From JASJBU01 sp965372385 (GTDB lineage: Bacteria; Pseudomonadota; Gammaproteobacteria; Chromatiales; Chromatiaceae), in assembly GCA_965372385.1 (NCBI GenBank), contig CBDVCD010000043.1, forward strand, positions 1-17,199: a DNA stretch of 17,199 nt, in the 5' to 3' direction. Positions 1 through 7,603 of this stretch are shown here, in pieces. The stretch's first letter is position 1; each line of letters starts with the position of its first letter. Made by a program: the position numbers and the translations under genes. The notes beneath the pieces were generated by a model. It was not told the DNA's origin. It did no database searches and worked only from the letters and a program-made list of their open reading frames with translations.

Positions 1-58
1 CCTATTGGGTGAGCAACGCTACACCGCGAATGGCACACTTGTGGCGGCACATGGCCGG
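1..58 (+). repeat. Edge repeat, left copy (possible end of a small ORF)
   Basis: Positions 2-58 match 17143-17199 at 43 of 57 positions by eye, without gaps, ending in an identical 16-nt block. Both copies are open in the same frame and read LLGExRY...AAHGR. In this copy an open frame continues to a stop at 248-250, but the remaining translation is rich in Cys, Arg and Pro and looks like no family I know. It could be the end of a gene that starts before the window or a diverged non-coding repeat. The region to 250 also holds the palindrome ggaatag-aataa-ctattcc at about 122-140. Confidence 0.4.
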
Positions 59-410
59 TTCATGTTCCGGACGGAACCGGCATTTCCCACATCCATGTGG
101 GGCAGCTGCGTTACAACTCCTTGGAATAGAATAACTATTCCGCGTCGTTGTGCGCTGTGTATGGACGCACGAGTGTCGCGGGCACAGGATGTGCTGGAGC
201 GACCCTTGCCCTGCACCACCACAAGCGCACCCTTCACGGTGTTCAACTGAGGATTCTAGGTTTACATTTACTTACTCCCCTTGCTCAGGCGGAAAGTTTT
301 ATTGAGAGCCTTGGGGCAGTGTGAAGGGTGATCTGGCTGGATTCTTTCAGAAGGGCGTCAGGTAGAACATTAAGAAAACATTTGAATTCATGGAGGCAGA
401 AACGCTACCC

Positions 411-446
411 AAAAAAAAAGGGCCTACACCTATGTGATGTAAGCCA
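411..446 (-). terminator. Rho-independent terminator, minus strand
   Basis: On the minus strand an 8-bp stem (ggcttaca with tgtaggcc, one G-U pair, 9-nt loop) is followed by one C and then nine T. It faces the right way to end a transcript arriving from the patatin gene 300 bp upstream, or from a lost RNA gene next to it. Nothing recognisable lies on the plus strand here. Confidence 0.6.
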
Positions 447-487
447 TTGATTTATTTAGCTCCCTTGGGCAGGTTCGAACTGCCGAA

Positions 488-602
488 CCCATGATGCAGA
501 GCATGTATAGGGCGGACATTAGTGTAGGTGGCAGTGTAGGTTATTCATGATATCACCGTCTATCGCCTGATATATGTGGAACATTCACCGCTGCATCATG
601 GG
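488..602. repeat. 12-bp inverted repeat in intergenic DNA
   Basis: The sequence cccatgatgcag at 488-499 is repeated exactly in inverse orientation as ctgcatcatggg at 591-602. A tRNA T-arm-like palindrome (ggcaggttcgaactgcc, about 470-486) lies directly to the left, but no complete cloverleaf can be drawn. The stretch 251-750 holds no convincing gene. Apart from this repeat and the minus-strand terminator I see nothing else in it. Confidence 0.35.
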
Positions 603-750
603 TGTATGCTGGCTCTGCTTGCCCTTGCCTCTGCTGGTCTCTTGTGGGGTAGCTTGAGTAGTGGAACTGGTCATCGAGGAATAAGCAAGGAGTTGATCAG
701 GTGTTGAATCTTAACGTTCCTGATCTCTCTTTGCACTGCAGATTCTAGGA

Positions 751-2133
751 TTATGGTTGCCCGGTAGCCTCTGTATCTTTTAACATTCGCTTGAATTCAG
801 GATGGTTATACAAAAGTTCATGCCCTGCATCGATCAGCTCCCCAACCACATTCGGCTCCAGGGCAAAGTCCGTGGGTACCGAAGTGAGCCGGTCTCTCAG
901 GACTGGGTCGGAGATATCCTCGAGGCGGAGTTCAATGAGGTAGATCTCCGGCGTCTTACACTTGCTTAAGCCATGGCATTTGTGCCTTTCTATCTCACTG
1001 CGCCAGCCTGCCAGATTGCTGCGCAGATACTCCAGGGTTTCGAAATTATTGTTGACCAGAGGTGTGGTGGTTGCCGCGTCCAGCACGGCCATGGTGGGTG
1101 GAGTGTCAGCTGACTGCTCCCATTTGGATGGCAGCAGGGCGGAGGCATCCACCGAGATCAGTACGATATTCCGGGTCTCCTCCAGCTTGAATCTTTGCAG
1201 GGTGTTCCAGAGCCCGCCCTCGATCACGATGTAGTCCATCACGGCCCGCAGGCCAAGATTGTCCGCCAGGCCGCCATCCACCAGATGGATGTAGGGGTGT
1301 GCCTCCCGCTCCAGATAGGTATTCAGATTGCTGGCGATGCGGTAACGACGGTTGTGGATTCCCTTCTCCTGCAGGCCCTTCTGCAGCCACTGAGGCGGGG
1401 TGTAATCACACCTGCCGGCATGATTGGTCAGGGTGACCGGGGAGAAGATCAGCGGCACGGCACTGGATGCCGCCACCGCCCGGGAGACCGGGAACTGTTC
1501 GATATCCGAGCAGATCAATGCGAACTGATCCGTGGTGAAGCCGAACTGCCCTCCCTTGAACAGGTCGGTGGCGTTGATCCGTACAAACGGGCCATCGGCG
1601 TCGAGCAGCTGATCAAGGGTAGCCGAGCCAAACAGTTGCTGGCTGAAATACTCGTCCAGCACATCGCCTTTGCCGAAGGTCTCCGAGCTGAGACGGGTCA
1701 GGGTGCTTGCCGTCAGGATGATATCCTTCAACTCCGCACGCACGTCGCGCTGCAGAAAATCCGCACGGAAATCGGTGAACAGGCGCTCGCCGAACAGGCC
1801 AAAATAGGCTGCTGTAATGCTGCCACCCGAAACGGCCGAGATCATATCGATCTCTTCGAGCAACCGTTGTTTGCCCATTTTCGTTGCCAGTGGCGTCTCT
1901 TTCAGTGCCTCCAGGACGCCATAGGCCAGTGCGGCAGCACGGCTGCCACCACCGGAGAATGTCAGTACCAGGAGTATCTCGCCACTGCCGTGGGTCTGTA
2001 AGCCCGACAGGGTCTTGTTGGCATCCACATGGGTGATTGGCGCATTCTCCGGAAAACGTTCAGCCATGCCGGCGCAGCCTGCAAGCAGTAGGCTAAATAA
2101 CCAGTGGGCTGAAAGGCTAATGACTCTGTTCAT
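751..2133 (-). CDS. Patatin-like phospholipase, predicted lipoprotein
   Basis: The 460-aa product begins with a signal peptide ending in a lipobox (L17-A18-G19-C20), so it should be lipid-anchored at Cys20 outside the cytoplasm. The patatin fold is shown by the oxyanion loop GGGSR (61-65), the nucleophile Ser102 in AVSGGS, and the catalytic Asp286 in VDGGLADN. Patatin enzymes use this Ser-Asp dyad to hydrolyse acyl esters of phospholipids. The usual GxSxG is AxSxG here, as in many bacterial patatin lipoproteins. It reads away from the DGR, and its start is about 95 bp from the VR remnant at 2229. No strong Shine-Dalgarno sequence is visible. Patatins are effectors in some defence systems, but the signal peptide makes a direct role with the cytoplasmic NACHT proteins unlikely. 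The family call is secure; the substrate is unknown. Confidence 0.88.
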   Translation of the reverse strand: MNRVISLSAHWLFSLLLAGCAGMAERFPENAPITHVDANKTLSGLQTHGSGEILLVLTFSGGGSRAAALAYGVLEALKETPLATKMGKQRLLEEIDMISAVSGGSITAAYFGLFGERLFTDFRADFLQRDVRAELKDIILTASTLTRLSSETFGKGDVLDEYFSQQLFGSATLDQLLDADGPFVRINATDLFKGGQFGFTTDQFALICSDIEQFPVSRAVAASSAVPLIFSPVTLTNHAGRCDYTPPQWLQKGLQEKGIHNRRYRIASNLNTYLEREAHPYIHLVDGGLADNLGLRAVMDYIVIEGGLWNTLQRFKLEETRNIVLISVDASALLPSKWEQSADTPPTMAVLDAATTTPLVNNNFETLEYLRSNLAGWRSEIERHKCHGLSKCKTPEIYLIELRLEDISDPVLRDRLTSVPTDFALEPNVVGELIDAGHELLYNHPEFKRMLKDTEATGQP

Positions 2134-2228
2134 GTGTGGCGTTTAGTCCTGTTTGAATCGGTATTTTAAACCAGTTATTGACGAATGGCTTTGCTGATGT
2201 CACAAATGCCTGAAACAAGTGGCAAGTG

Positions 2229-2290
2229 TGGGTTTTCGGGTAGTGGTGTCCCCATTGCCTTCTCTGAACGATGAAGCCTCTGGACTCTGA
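2229..2290 (+). pseudogene. Remnant of a third DGR target: 3' end of a VR with its IMH and stop codon
   Basis: This stretch matches the last part of both target genes: the VR end (cgggtagtggtgtcc), the following bases to the stop codon, and a readable C-terminus RVVVSPLPSLNDEASGL. It has small differences, including one extra T in the T-run, and the homology stops abruptly on the left. No target gene precedes it; the patatin gene points the other way. I read it as what is left of an older target whose body was deleted. The downstream flank (2308-2370) is the same sequence that follows target 2. Confidence 0.8.
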
Positions 2291-2307
2291 TTGTCTGATG
2301 CATCAGG

Positions 2308-2370
2308 GGTATCTCGACAGGCTGTGTAGGCGACCTACAGGGACGTAGGAAGGTAGAACAACGCAGGAGC
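2308..2370. repeat. 63-bp repeat, copy upstream of target 1
   Basis: By eye this is identical over 63 bases to 11372-11434, which lies behind the stop codon of target 2. It contains a short hairpin (gtaggcgacctac) and runs into the REP-like palindrome. It marks a duplicated post-target flank. Confidence 0.8.
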
Positions 2371-2480
2371 AGTTGTCGAAGCGGTTGTCGGAGCAGGCCA
2401 TGCCCGCGAAGGTTGCTGGGTACGACCCTGCCGTAGCGCTCCAACCGGCACATGAATCGCACCCATGGGGACGCTCCTGC
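2363..2480. repeat. REP-like palindromic repeat, copy A
   Basis: The outer arms gcaggagc and gctcctgc bracket an internal hairpin built on ggccatgcccgcg. Related copies lie at 7498-7593 and about 11427-11531. REP sequences of this type are common in gammaproteobacterial intergenic regions and are moved by RAYT transposases; none is encoded here. Confidence 0.7.
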
Positions 2481-2491
2481 AAATCAGTCCA

Positions 2492-2598
2492 GGTAGGATG
2501 TGGTGAGCTTGGGCGCCCCGAAGGAAGTGCCCTTGGGGTAAACCGCATCGTTCGTGAGTTTTCCGGTTGATGCGGTGCGTGCCTTACCGCATCCTACA
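2492..2598. repeat. Second palindromic repeat, copy A
   Basis: The left arm gtaggatgtggtgag and the right arm ttaccgcatcctac pair to form a long imperfect stem. A shorter copy precedes target locus 2 (7604-7683), and a copy lacking its right arm follows target 2 (about 11544-11600). Confidence 0.65.
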
Positions 2599-2636
2599 CA
2601 CTGGAAACCAACAAATAATATAACAGGTAGTTAATC
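2581..2636 (+). promoter_or_regulatory. Conserved 5' leader of target 1
   Basis: The 56 bases before the ATG match the 56 bases before the start of locus 2 (7666-7721) at all but three positions. The leader holds an AT-rich block (aaataatat) that could serve as a -10 region and a weak aggt Shine-Dalgarno sequence. I cannot place a convincing -35 box. The near identity suggests the two target loci are expressed together. Confidence 0.5.
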
Positions 2637-5600
2637 ATGGATTTCACCGCACTGACTGCGCTCCTCGCACCGGCATTACCCTTTCTCGTGAAGGGCGGGG
2701 AAAAGCTGGCGGAGATGACCGCGGAGAAGATCGGTGGAGCAGCGCCCGAACTGATCAAGAGCATCTGGGAGCGGTTGCATGGAGCAATCGAAAAGAGCCC
2801 TGCGGCGCAGGAGATTGTGCAGGATCTTGCAGCGTCCCCGGATGATGAAGATCATCAGGCAGCACTGAGAGGTAAGCTGAAAAAGATCCTGCAGGCGGAT
2901 GATGAGCTGGCCCAGCAGCTTGCCGGGCTGATGCAGGAGGTCGCGCAGAAAACGGCAAACCAAGCTCAACAACTAGGTGGTGGTGCTATCGCCCAGGCGG
3001 CCGAAAATGCCGTGTCGGCAACGAATGGGGCTGTCGGTGTTGGCAAGGATGTGTATGGCAACATTAATGTCCTGAATATCGAGGCCGGTGCAATCACCCC
3101 GGAGCAGTTGTGGGAAAAAATTGGCAAAGCAAAACCCTCAGTAGATCTGGATCAGGTCACCTCCCGCTATCTGCAGAATCTGCTGGACCGCTATCAGTTC
3201 CTCGACTTCCGCGGCATGGGCATCTCAGACCGGATACCGCTCAAGCTCCCTCTGCTGCAGATGTATGTGCCGCTCAAGGCGCGCAGCGAAACCCCGGAAG
3301 GGGATACCTGGTCCCGTGAGATGCGCATTGCCGGCCGCAAGGCCAGCCAGCAGGAGTGCGAGGCAATGGGGGAGCGCCTGAGCGATCCCCAGCCACTGCT
3401 TCAGTTGATGCGGAAAAACGACGGTCTGATTATTCTCGGTGATCCCGGCGCCGGTAAGACCACCTTTCTCAAGTTCCTGACTCTGACCCTGGCGACCGGT
3501 CAGGGTAAGGTTATAGGTCTCTCTCAGCGGCTTCCTGTATTGGTCCCCCTGTCAGCCTATGCCAACGTACTGGCGGAAAACGACATTCCGTTGCATCGAT
3601 TCATCGCCCGCTATTACGAAGAGCGGGGGGTCGAACTGCCACTCGGTGAGCTGTTGGAACATGCCCTGAAAACAGGCGGTGTGTTGCTGCTGTTGGATGG
3701 CCTGGACGAGGTGAAAGACCTCAGCCGTCGGCATCTTGTGGTGGAACGGGTGGTCGATTTCTTTACCTTTCATCGGCGCGCCGGTAACAAGTTCCTCATT
3801 ACCAGCCGGCTGGTGGGTTATCCGGAGGTACGGCCAGCGGTCGAAGGGCTGGCTGAATGCACCCTGGTGGATCTGGACGACGAAGAGATCGAGGCGTTTA
3901 TCAAAAAATGGACCATCGCCCTGGAGCAGGCGGCCCAGGGTGCAACCCAGGTGGCTGAATTCGATGCCGCACAGGAACGCGACGAACTGCTGGCCTCGGT
4001 CAGGCACAATCCCGGGGTACGGGCATTGGCGGCGAACCCGCTGCTGCTGACGATACTGGCGCTGATGAAACGTCAGGGCATCACCCTGCCGGAACGGCGC
4101 GTGGAACTCTATCAGAAATATGTGGAGACCCTGCTGTATAACTGGAACCAGGCGCGCAGTCTGGCCGGGCGGGAGAGTCATCGGCTGGAGGTGCGCGAAA
4201 CCCTGCGCATCCTGGCGCCGCTGGCCCTCTGGATGCACCGCACCTCGCCCGGGGTGGGCTTGGTGAAGGAGGGCGAACTGCACCGGGAGCTGGAACAGAT
4301 CTGCCACAACCGCGGAGCGCAAGATCCAGCATTGGAAGCTGAGACTTTTCTGCGGGATGTGCGGGAGCACTCGGGGCTGCTGCTGGACCGGGGCGGACGC
4401 CAGTACGGCTTTATCCATCTCACCTTCCAGGAGTACCTGGCCGGTGTGGCCCTGGCCCAGCTGGGGCAGCAGGGCATGGAGCCCGTAGTAAAAGAGTTGG
4501 TTGCCCATCTGGCGGACGACAACTGGCATGAGGTCAGTCTGCTGTGTATCGGATTCATCAGCATCATCCAGCAACGGGACGAGGCGGCCGGCGCGGTGCT
4601 GGAGGCATTGTTGGAGCAGGCTGACAATACCGGTGAAGCGGCCATCCTGGCGGGTGAGGCCGTGAATGATGTGGGCAATGAAGGCGTGCCACTGCATAGC
4701 AGGGAGCAGGTCAGCCAAGCACTGCTGGCAACCCTGCGCAATGACCAGGAGATCTCCGCCCCAAGGAGGGCCGAGGCGGGCAAGGTATTGGGCGAGATAG
4801 GTGATCCTCGGGTCGAAGTGACAACCCTTGAGCAGATGGAGTTCTGTCTGGTGGCTCCCGGTCCCTTTATGCTGGGCAGCCAAGCGGGTGATCAAGATGC
4901 TTATGGGGATGAACTACCTCAACAGCAATATGATATCAGCTATCCCTACTGGATCGCCCACTACCCGGTGACAGTGGCTCAGATTAAGGTCTTTGTCAGG
5001 GAAACGGGTTTTGCTCTGGGTGACCCTGATGTCATCAGCGAATCCCCCAATCAGCCGGTACGCTGGGTGAGCTGGCATGAAGCTCTGGCCTTCTGCCAAT
5101 GGCTGACCGAGTCCTGGCGAGCGCAAGGTTGGATCGACAGAGATCACAGGGTGACTCTGCCCTCCGAGGTGGAGTGGGAGAAGGCAGCCAGAGGCGGTAT
5201 AGCGATACCTGAGCATCCCCTGATCCAACCAGTTGCCTCACTGGGCAATACGGTTTCGCTGGTGGAAAATAAGAAACCGAGCCGGGTCTATCCCTGGGGC
5301 AATGAGCCGGATACCGATCGGGCCAATTTCGATATGGAAATAGGGCAACCCAATTCAGTGGGTTGTTATCCTGCTGGTCGGTCTCCTTATGGTTGTGAGG
5401 AGCTGAGTGGCAATCTGTTGGAGTGGACCCGGAGCAAATGGGCGGACTATCCCTATCCAGCGGATGAGAAGAAGCTCAGGGAGAGAGAGGCCCTCTCAGG
5501 TAATGACCGCCGGGTGTTGCGCGGCGGGGCGTTCTACGGCGGTTCGTGGAGCGTCCGCTGTGCCTGTCGCGACCACGACGATCCCGTCGGCCGTGACGAC

Positions 5601-5666
5601 GGCTTTGGGTTTCGGGTAGTGGTGTCCCCATCGCCTTCTCTGAACGATGATGCCTCTGAACTCTGA
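2637..5666 (+). CDS. DGR target 1: NACHT NTPase with hypervariable FGE-sulfatase/C-type-lectin-like domain
   Basis: The 1009-aa protein has four parts. Residues 1-105 are helical (start MDFTALTALLAPALP) and about 78% identical by eye to the 151-aa protein of locus 2. Residues 114-146 are a glycine-rich motif (GGGAIAQ...VGVGKDVYGNI). A NACHT/STAND ATPase follows, with Walker A GDPGAGKTT (268-276), Walker B LLLLDGLDEV (350-359), sensor FLITSR near 386 and FIHLTFQEYLA (592-602). The rest, from about 730, is an FGE-sulfatase domain (FMLGS, PVTVAQ, LPSEVEWEKAARG, YPWGNE, NLLEWTR, RVLRGGAF, GFRV). Codons 958-997 are VR1. The paired active-site cysteines of true formylglycine-generating enzymes are not fixed in the template, so this is probably a binding domain. 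By analogy with NLR proteins, ligand binding at the tail would drive NACHT oligomerisation and activate the N-terminal domain; the effector activity is unknown. Confidence 0.93.
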   Translation: MDFTALTALLAPALPFLVKGGEKLAEMTAEKIGGAAPELIKSIWERLHGAIEKSPAAQEIVQDLAASPDDEDHQAALRGKLKKILQADDELAQQLAGLMQEVAQKTANQAQQLGGGAIAQAAENAVSATNGAVGVGKDVYGNINVLNIEAGAITPEQLWEKIGKAKPSVDLDQVTSRYLQNLLDRYQFLDFRGMGISDRIPLKLPLLQMYVPLKARSETPEGDTWSREMRIAGRKASQQECEAMGERLSDPQPLLQLMRKNDGLIILGDPGAGKTTFLKFLTLTLATGQGKVIGLSQRLPVLVPLSAYANVLAENDIPLHRFIARYYEERGVELPLGELLEHALKTGGVLLLLDGLDEVKDLSRRHLVVERVVDFFTFHRRAGNKFLITSRLVGYPEVRPAVEGLAECTLVDLDDEEIEAFIKKWTIALEQAAQGATQVAEFDAAQERDELLASVRHNPGVRALAANPLLLTILALMKRQGITLPERRVELYQKYVETLLYNWNQARSLAGRESHRLEVRETLRILAPLALWMHRTSPGVGLVKEGELHRELEQICHNRGAQDPALEAETFLRDVREHSGLLLDRGGRQYGFIHLTFQEYLAGVALAQLGQQGMEPVVKELVAHLADDNWHEVSLLCIGFISIIQQRDEAAGAVLEALLEQADNTGEAAILAGEAVNDVGNEGVPLHSREQVSQALLATLRNDQEISAPRRAEAGKVLGEIGDPRVEVTTLEQMEFCLVAPGPFMLGSQAGDQDAYGDELPQQQYDISYPYWIAHYPVTVAQIKVFVRETGFALGDPDVISESPNQPVRWVSWHEALAFCQWLTESWRAQGWIDRDHRVTLPSEVEWEKAARGGIAIPEHPLIQPVASLGNTVSLVENKKPSRVYPWGNEPDTDRANFDMEIGQPNSVGCYPAGRSPYGCEELSGNLLEWTRSKWADYPYPADEKKLREREALSGNDRRVLRGGAFYGGSWSVRCACRDHDDPVGRDDGFGFRVVVSPSPSLNDDASEL
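5507..5627 (+). other. DGR variable repeat VR1
   Basis: These 121 bp align without gaps to TR (6135-6255). There are 19 differences, all at TR adenines: 14 A-to-G, 4 A-to-T and 1 A-to-C. They change 15 codons. The invariant 3' end (gggtttcgggtagtggtgtcc) together with the bases behind it is the likely IMH, the site where cDNA transfer starts; TR diverges straight after the shared block. Confidence 0.96.
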
Positions 5667-5727
5667 AGTTTTATGTCAGGTCGCTATCTCGACATGCTTA
5701 CAGCAGATGAGTACCATGCGCGCTACT

Positions 5728-6075
5728 ATGACTCAGACGGAAATGCCGATCTTCACCCGGACCTTTGACCTGCTCAGTTGGTTGCTGCCGGTGACCAACC
5801 ATTTTCCTCGGGCGCATCGGCATACCTATTCCAGCCGCCTGCTGGATGCAGCTTTTGACCTGCGGGAGCATCTGGAAGAGGCCAACCTACGCCGAGGCGG
5901 GGCCAGGCGCGAAAGATTGGTAAAGGCAGACGAGTCCCTGGCCAAGCTGCGCCTCTATCTGCGTCTGGCCCGCCGCTGGGACTGGCTCTCCGCCGGCCAG
6001 TATGAGCACGTGGCTAGGATGCTGGTAGAGATCGGCCGCCTGCTCGGTGGCTGGATGAAAGCGAGTCATGCATGA
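5728..6075 (+). CDS. avd: Avd, DGR accessory variability determinant
   Basis: A 115-aa basic, helix-rich protein with the Avd pattern: MPIFTRTFDLLSWLLPVT, then FPRAHRHTYSSRL, a long central helix and a C-terminal helix ending GRLLGGWMK. Avd proteins form a barrel-like pentamer of four-helix bundles that binds the DGR reverse transcriptase and template RNA and is needed for mutagenic cDNA synthesis. The position between target 1 and TR is the classic one. The open frame reaches back to 5647 and overlaps the end of target 1. I chose the ATG at 5728 because the family core begins just after it; 5707 and 5743 are alternatives. No clear Shine-Dalgarno sequence separates them. Confidence 0.88.
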   Translation: MTQTEMPIFTRTFDLLSWLLPVTNHFPRAHRHTYSSRLLDAAFDLREHLEEANLRRGGARRERLVKADESLAKLRLYLRLARRWDWLSAGQYEHVARMLVEIGRLLGGWMKASHA

Positions 6076-6134
6076 GCAATCACTGGTCGATCAATGTGTC
6101 GTCCGGAGTTGCGGGGACAGGTTCGAAGCACCGC

Positions 6135-6255
6135 CCGCCGGGTGTTGCGCGGCGGGGCGTTCAACAACAATTCGAGGAACGTCCGCTGTGCCTATCGCAA
6201 CAACAACGATCCCGACAACCGTAACAACAACATTGGGTTTCGGGTAGTGGTGTCC
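6135..6255 (+). other. DGR template repeat (TR)
   Basis: The 121-bp donor sequence holds 28 adenines, mostly in ten AAC codons when read in the target frame. Of these, 19 are substituted in VR1 and 11 in VR2, while the 93 non-A positions are unchanged in both. It begins 59 bp after the avd stop. The transcript across this region should act as the RNA template, with the 3' spacer to the terminator (about 6256-6373) likely needed for priming. The 3' flank (acactcttc) differs from the target flank (ccatcg), as expected of IMH* against IMH, which protects TR from being overwritten. Confidence 0.96.
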
Positions 6256-6373
6256 ACACTCTTCTATAACTCCAGAATGGCCTGGCGGCGCAACGACGCT
6301 ACCGGGACGAGGAGAATGGCGGAACCTGTTCCTGGCCGCGTCCCGCTGATCCCGGGCCGGGCAAATAGCAACC

Positions 6374-6413
6374 AACCTACCCCCTGGATTTCGGTCCTGG
6401 GGTAGGTTTTTTT
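6374..6413 (+). terminator. Rho-independent terminator between TR and the RT gene
   Basis: A 10-bp perfect stem (aacctacccc with ggggtaggtt, 15-nt loop) runs into seven consecutive T at 6407-6413. It lies about 120 bp after TR and only seven bases before the RT start codon. It would end the template RNA and leave the RT to be expressed by read-through. Confidence 0.75.
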
Positions 6414-6419
6414 CCTCTC

Positions 6420-7502
6420 TTGTTATCCTTCAATGAACTGAAGACCTGGCAGAATCTGTTGTTGGCCTATCAGAAGGCGAGCAAGGGCAAACGTAGCCGC
6501 TGTGATGTTGCCCTGTTTGAATACAACCTCGAAGCAGAAATCCTGCAATTACAGGGTGAACTGCGTGAGCGGAGCTACCGGCCGGGACCCTATGCCAGTT
6601 TCCATATCCATGAACCCAAACGTCGCCTGATCAGTGCTGCCCCCTTTCGGGACCGGGTGGTGCACCACGCCCTGTGCAACATCATCGAGCCTGATTTTGA
6701 ACGCAGTTTTGTGGCCGACAGCTTCGCCAACCGGCTTGGCAAGGGTACCCATCGCGCGCTCGACCAGGCTCAGCGCTACAGCCGATGCCATCGCTATGTC
6801 TTGCAGCTGGACGTGCGGCAGTTTTTTCCCAGTATCGATCATGCGATTCTGTTCCAGGCGCTGAGCCGGAAGATCACCGACCCGGATATTCTTTGGCTCA
6901 TCGAACGGATACTCGCAAGTGGTCATGCTGTTTTCGATAAGGAGTACCGCATGGTCTATTTTACGGGCGATGATCTGTTTGCCGTCAATCGTCCCCGGGG
7001 TCTGCCGATCGGTAATCTCACCAGTCAGTTCTGGGCCAATGTCTATCTGAATGGGCTGGACCATTTCGTCAAACGTGAATTGCGCTGCCCCGGGTATGTG
7101 CGTTACGTCGATGATCTGCTGTTGTTCGGCAACGATAAGGCCGATCTCTGGAACTGGAAAGAGCGGCTCGAACAGCGTTTCGCATCCCTGCGGCTCACCA
7201 TCCATCCAGGGGCACATCCTCGACTGGTCAGCGAGGGCATACCCTTTCTGGGGTTTATGGTTTTTCCTGACAAACGGCGTCTCAAACGCCGCAAAGGGAT
7301 CAATTTCCAGCGTCGCTTGCATGGGATGTTGAAGACTTTTACAGGTGATGAGGCATCGGCACAGCAGATCGCATCCAGTGTTGACGGCTGGCTGAATCAT
7401 GTCCGTTACGCCAATACCGTTGGTCTGATGAACAGTCTGCTAAAACCAGTTCCGTTGGATGTGCGGCAGTTGTTACACTCTGAACTAACGAAAGGCTTGT
7501 AG
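6420..7502 (+). CDS. DGR reverse transcriptase
   Basis: A 360-aa RT with the retron/DGR layout. FRDRVVHHALCNIIEP and FVADSFANRLGKGTHRAL are early RT blocks; LQLDVRQFFPSIDH carries the first catalytic Asp; RYVDDLLLF is the YxDD active site. GLPIGNLTSQFWANVYLN has the [I/L/V]GxxxSQ motif that separates DGR RTs from other RTs, a change linked to low fidelity opposite template adenines. The enzyme, with Avd, copies the TR RNA into A-mutated cDNA. The only plausible start is TTG at 6420: the frame is closed upstream at 6366, no ATG or GTG lies between, and no Shine-Dalgarno sequence is suitably placed. The stop codon TAG (7500-7502) lies inside a REP-like repeat. Confidence 0.93.
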   Translation: MLSFNELKTWQNLLLAYQKASKGKRSRCDVALFEYNLEAEILQLQGELRERSYRPGPYASFHIHEPKRRLISAAPFRDRVVHHALCNIIEPDFERSFVADSFANRLGKGTHRALDQAQRYSRCHRYVLQLDVRQFFPSIDHAILFQALSRKITDPDILWLIERILASGHAVFDKEYRMVYFTGDDLFAVNRPRGLPIGNLTSQFWANVYLNGLDHFVKRELRCPGYVRYVDDLLLFGNDKADLWNWKERLEQRFASLRLTIHPGAHPRLVSEGIPFLGFMVFPDKRRLKRRKGINFQRRLHGMLKTFTGDEASAQQIASSVDGWLNHVRYANTVGLMNSLLKPVPLDVRQLLHSELTKGL

Positions 7503-7593
7503 GAGCGGGCCATGCCCGCGAGTGTTTGTGGGTATGATCTTGCCGTAGCACCCTGTCAGATACCCTGTTCGCGCCCATGGGGACGCTCCTACA
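7498..7593. repeat. REP-like palindromic repeat, copy B
   Basis: Arms tgtaggagcg (7498-7507) and cgctcctaca (7584-7593) are perfectly complementary and enclose the inner hairpin gcgggccatgcccgc. The left arm supplies the RT stop codon. It may also stabilise or end the upstream mRNA. Confidence 0.75.
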
Positions 7594-7603
7594 AATCAGT
7601 TCA

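Noticed and set aside
5..250. 81-codon ORF and its opposite-strand partner as real genes
   Set aside because: Neither translation resembles a known family, both lack ribosome binding sites, and only the first 18 codons have a related copy, at the other window edge.
440..560. tRNA gene or attachment-site tRNA on the minus strand
   Set aside because: A T-arm-like palindrome (ggcagttcgaacctgcc on the minus strand) is followed by a terminator, but no matching acceptor 5' strand, D-arm or anticodon arm can be drawn and there is no CCA.
3552..4895. Long minus-strand open frame of 447 codons
   Set aside because: It lies opposite the NACHT and FGE-encoding part of target 1, whose motifs are unmistakable. 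The translation has the Gln/His-rich look of an antisense shadow.
4840..5666. Catalytic formylglycine-generating enzyme
   Set aside because: The domain has the FGE-sulfatase fold motifs, but the template carries only one Cys codon in the active-site region, so the catalytic Cys pair is not maintained, and adjacent residues are diversified. No sulfatase gene is nearby.
6094..6405. Open reading frame of 103 codons containing TR in the target frame
   Set aside because: The open frame is explained by TR being a copy of target coding sequence. The flanks show no start signals or recognisable protein, and the region is expected to act as template RNA.
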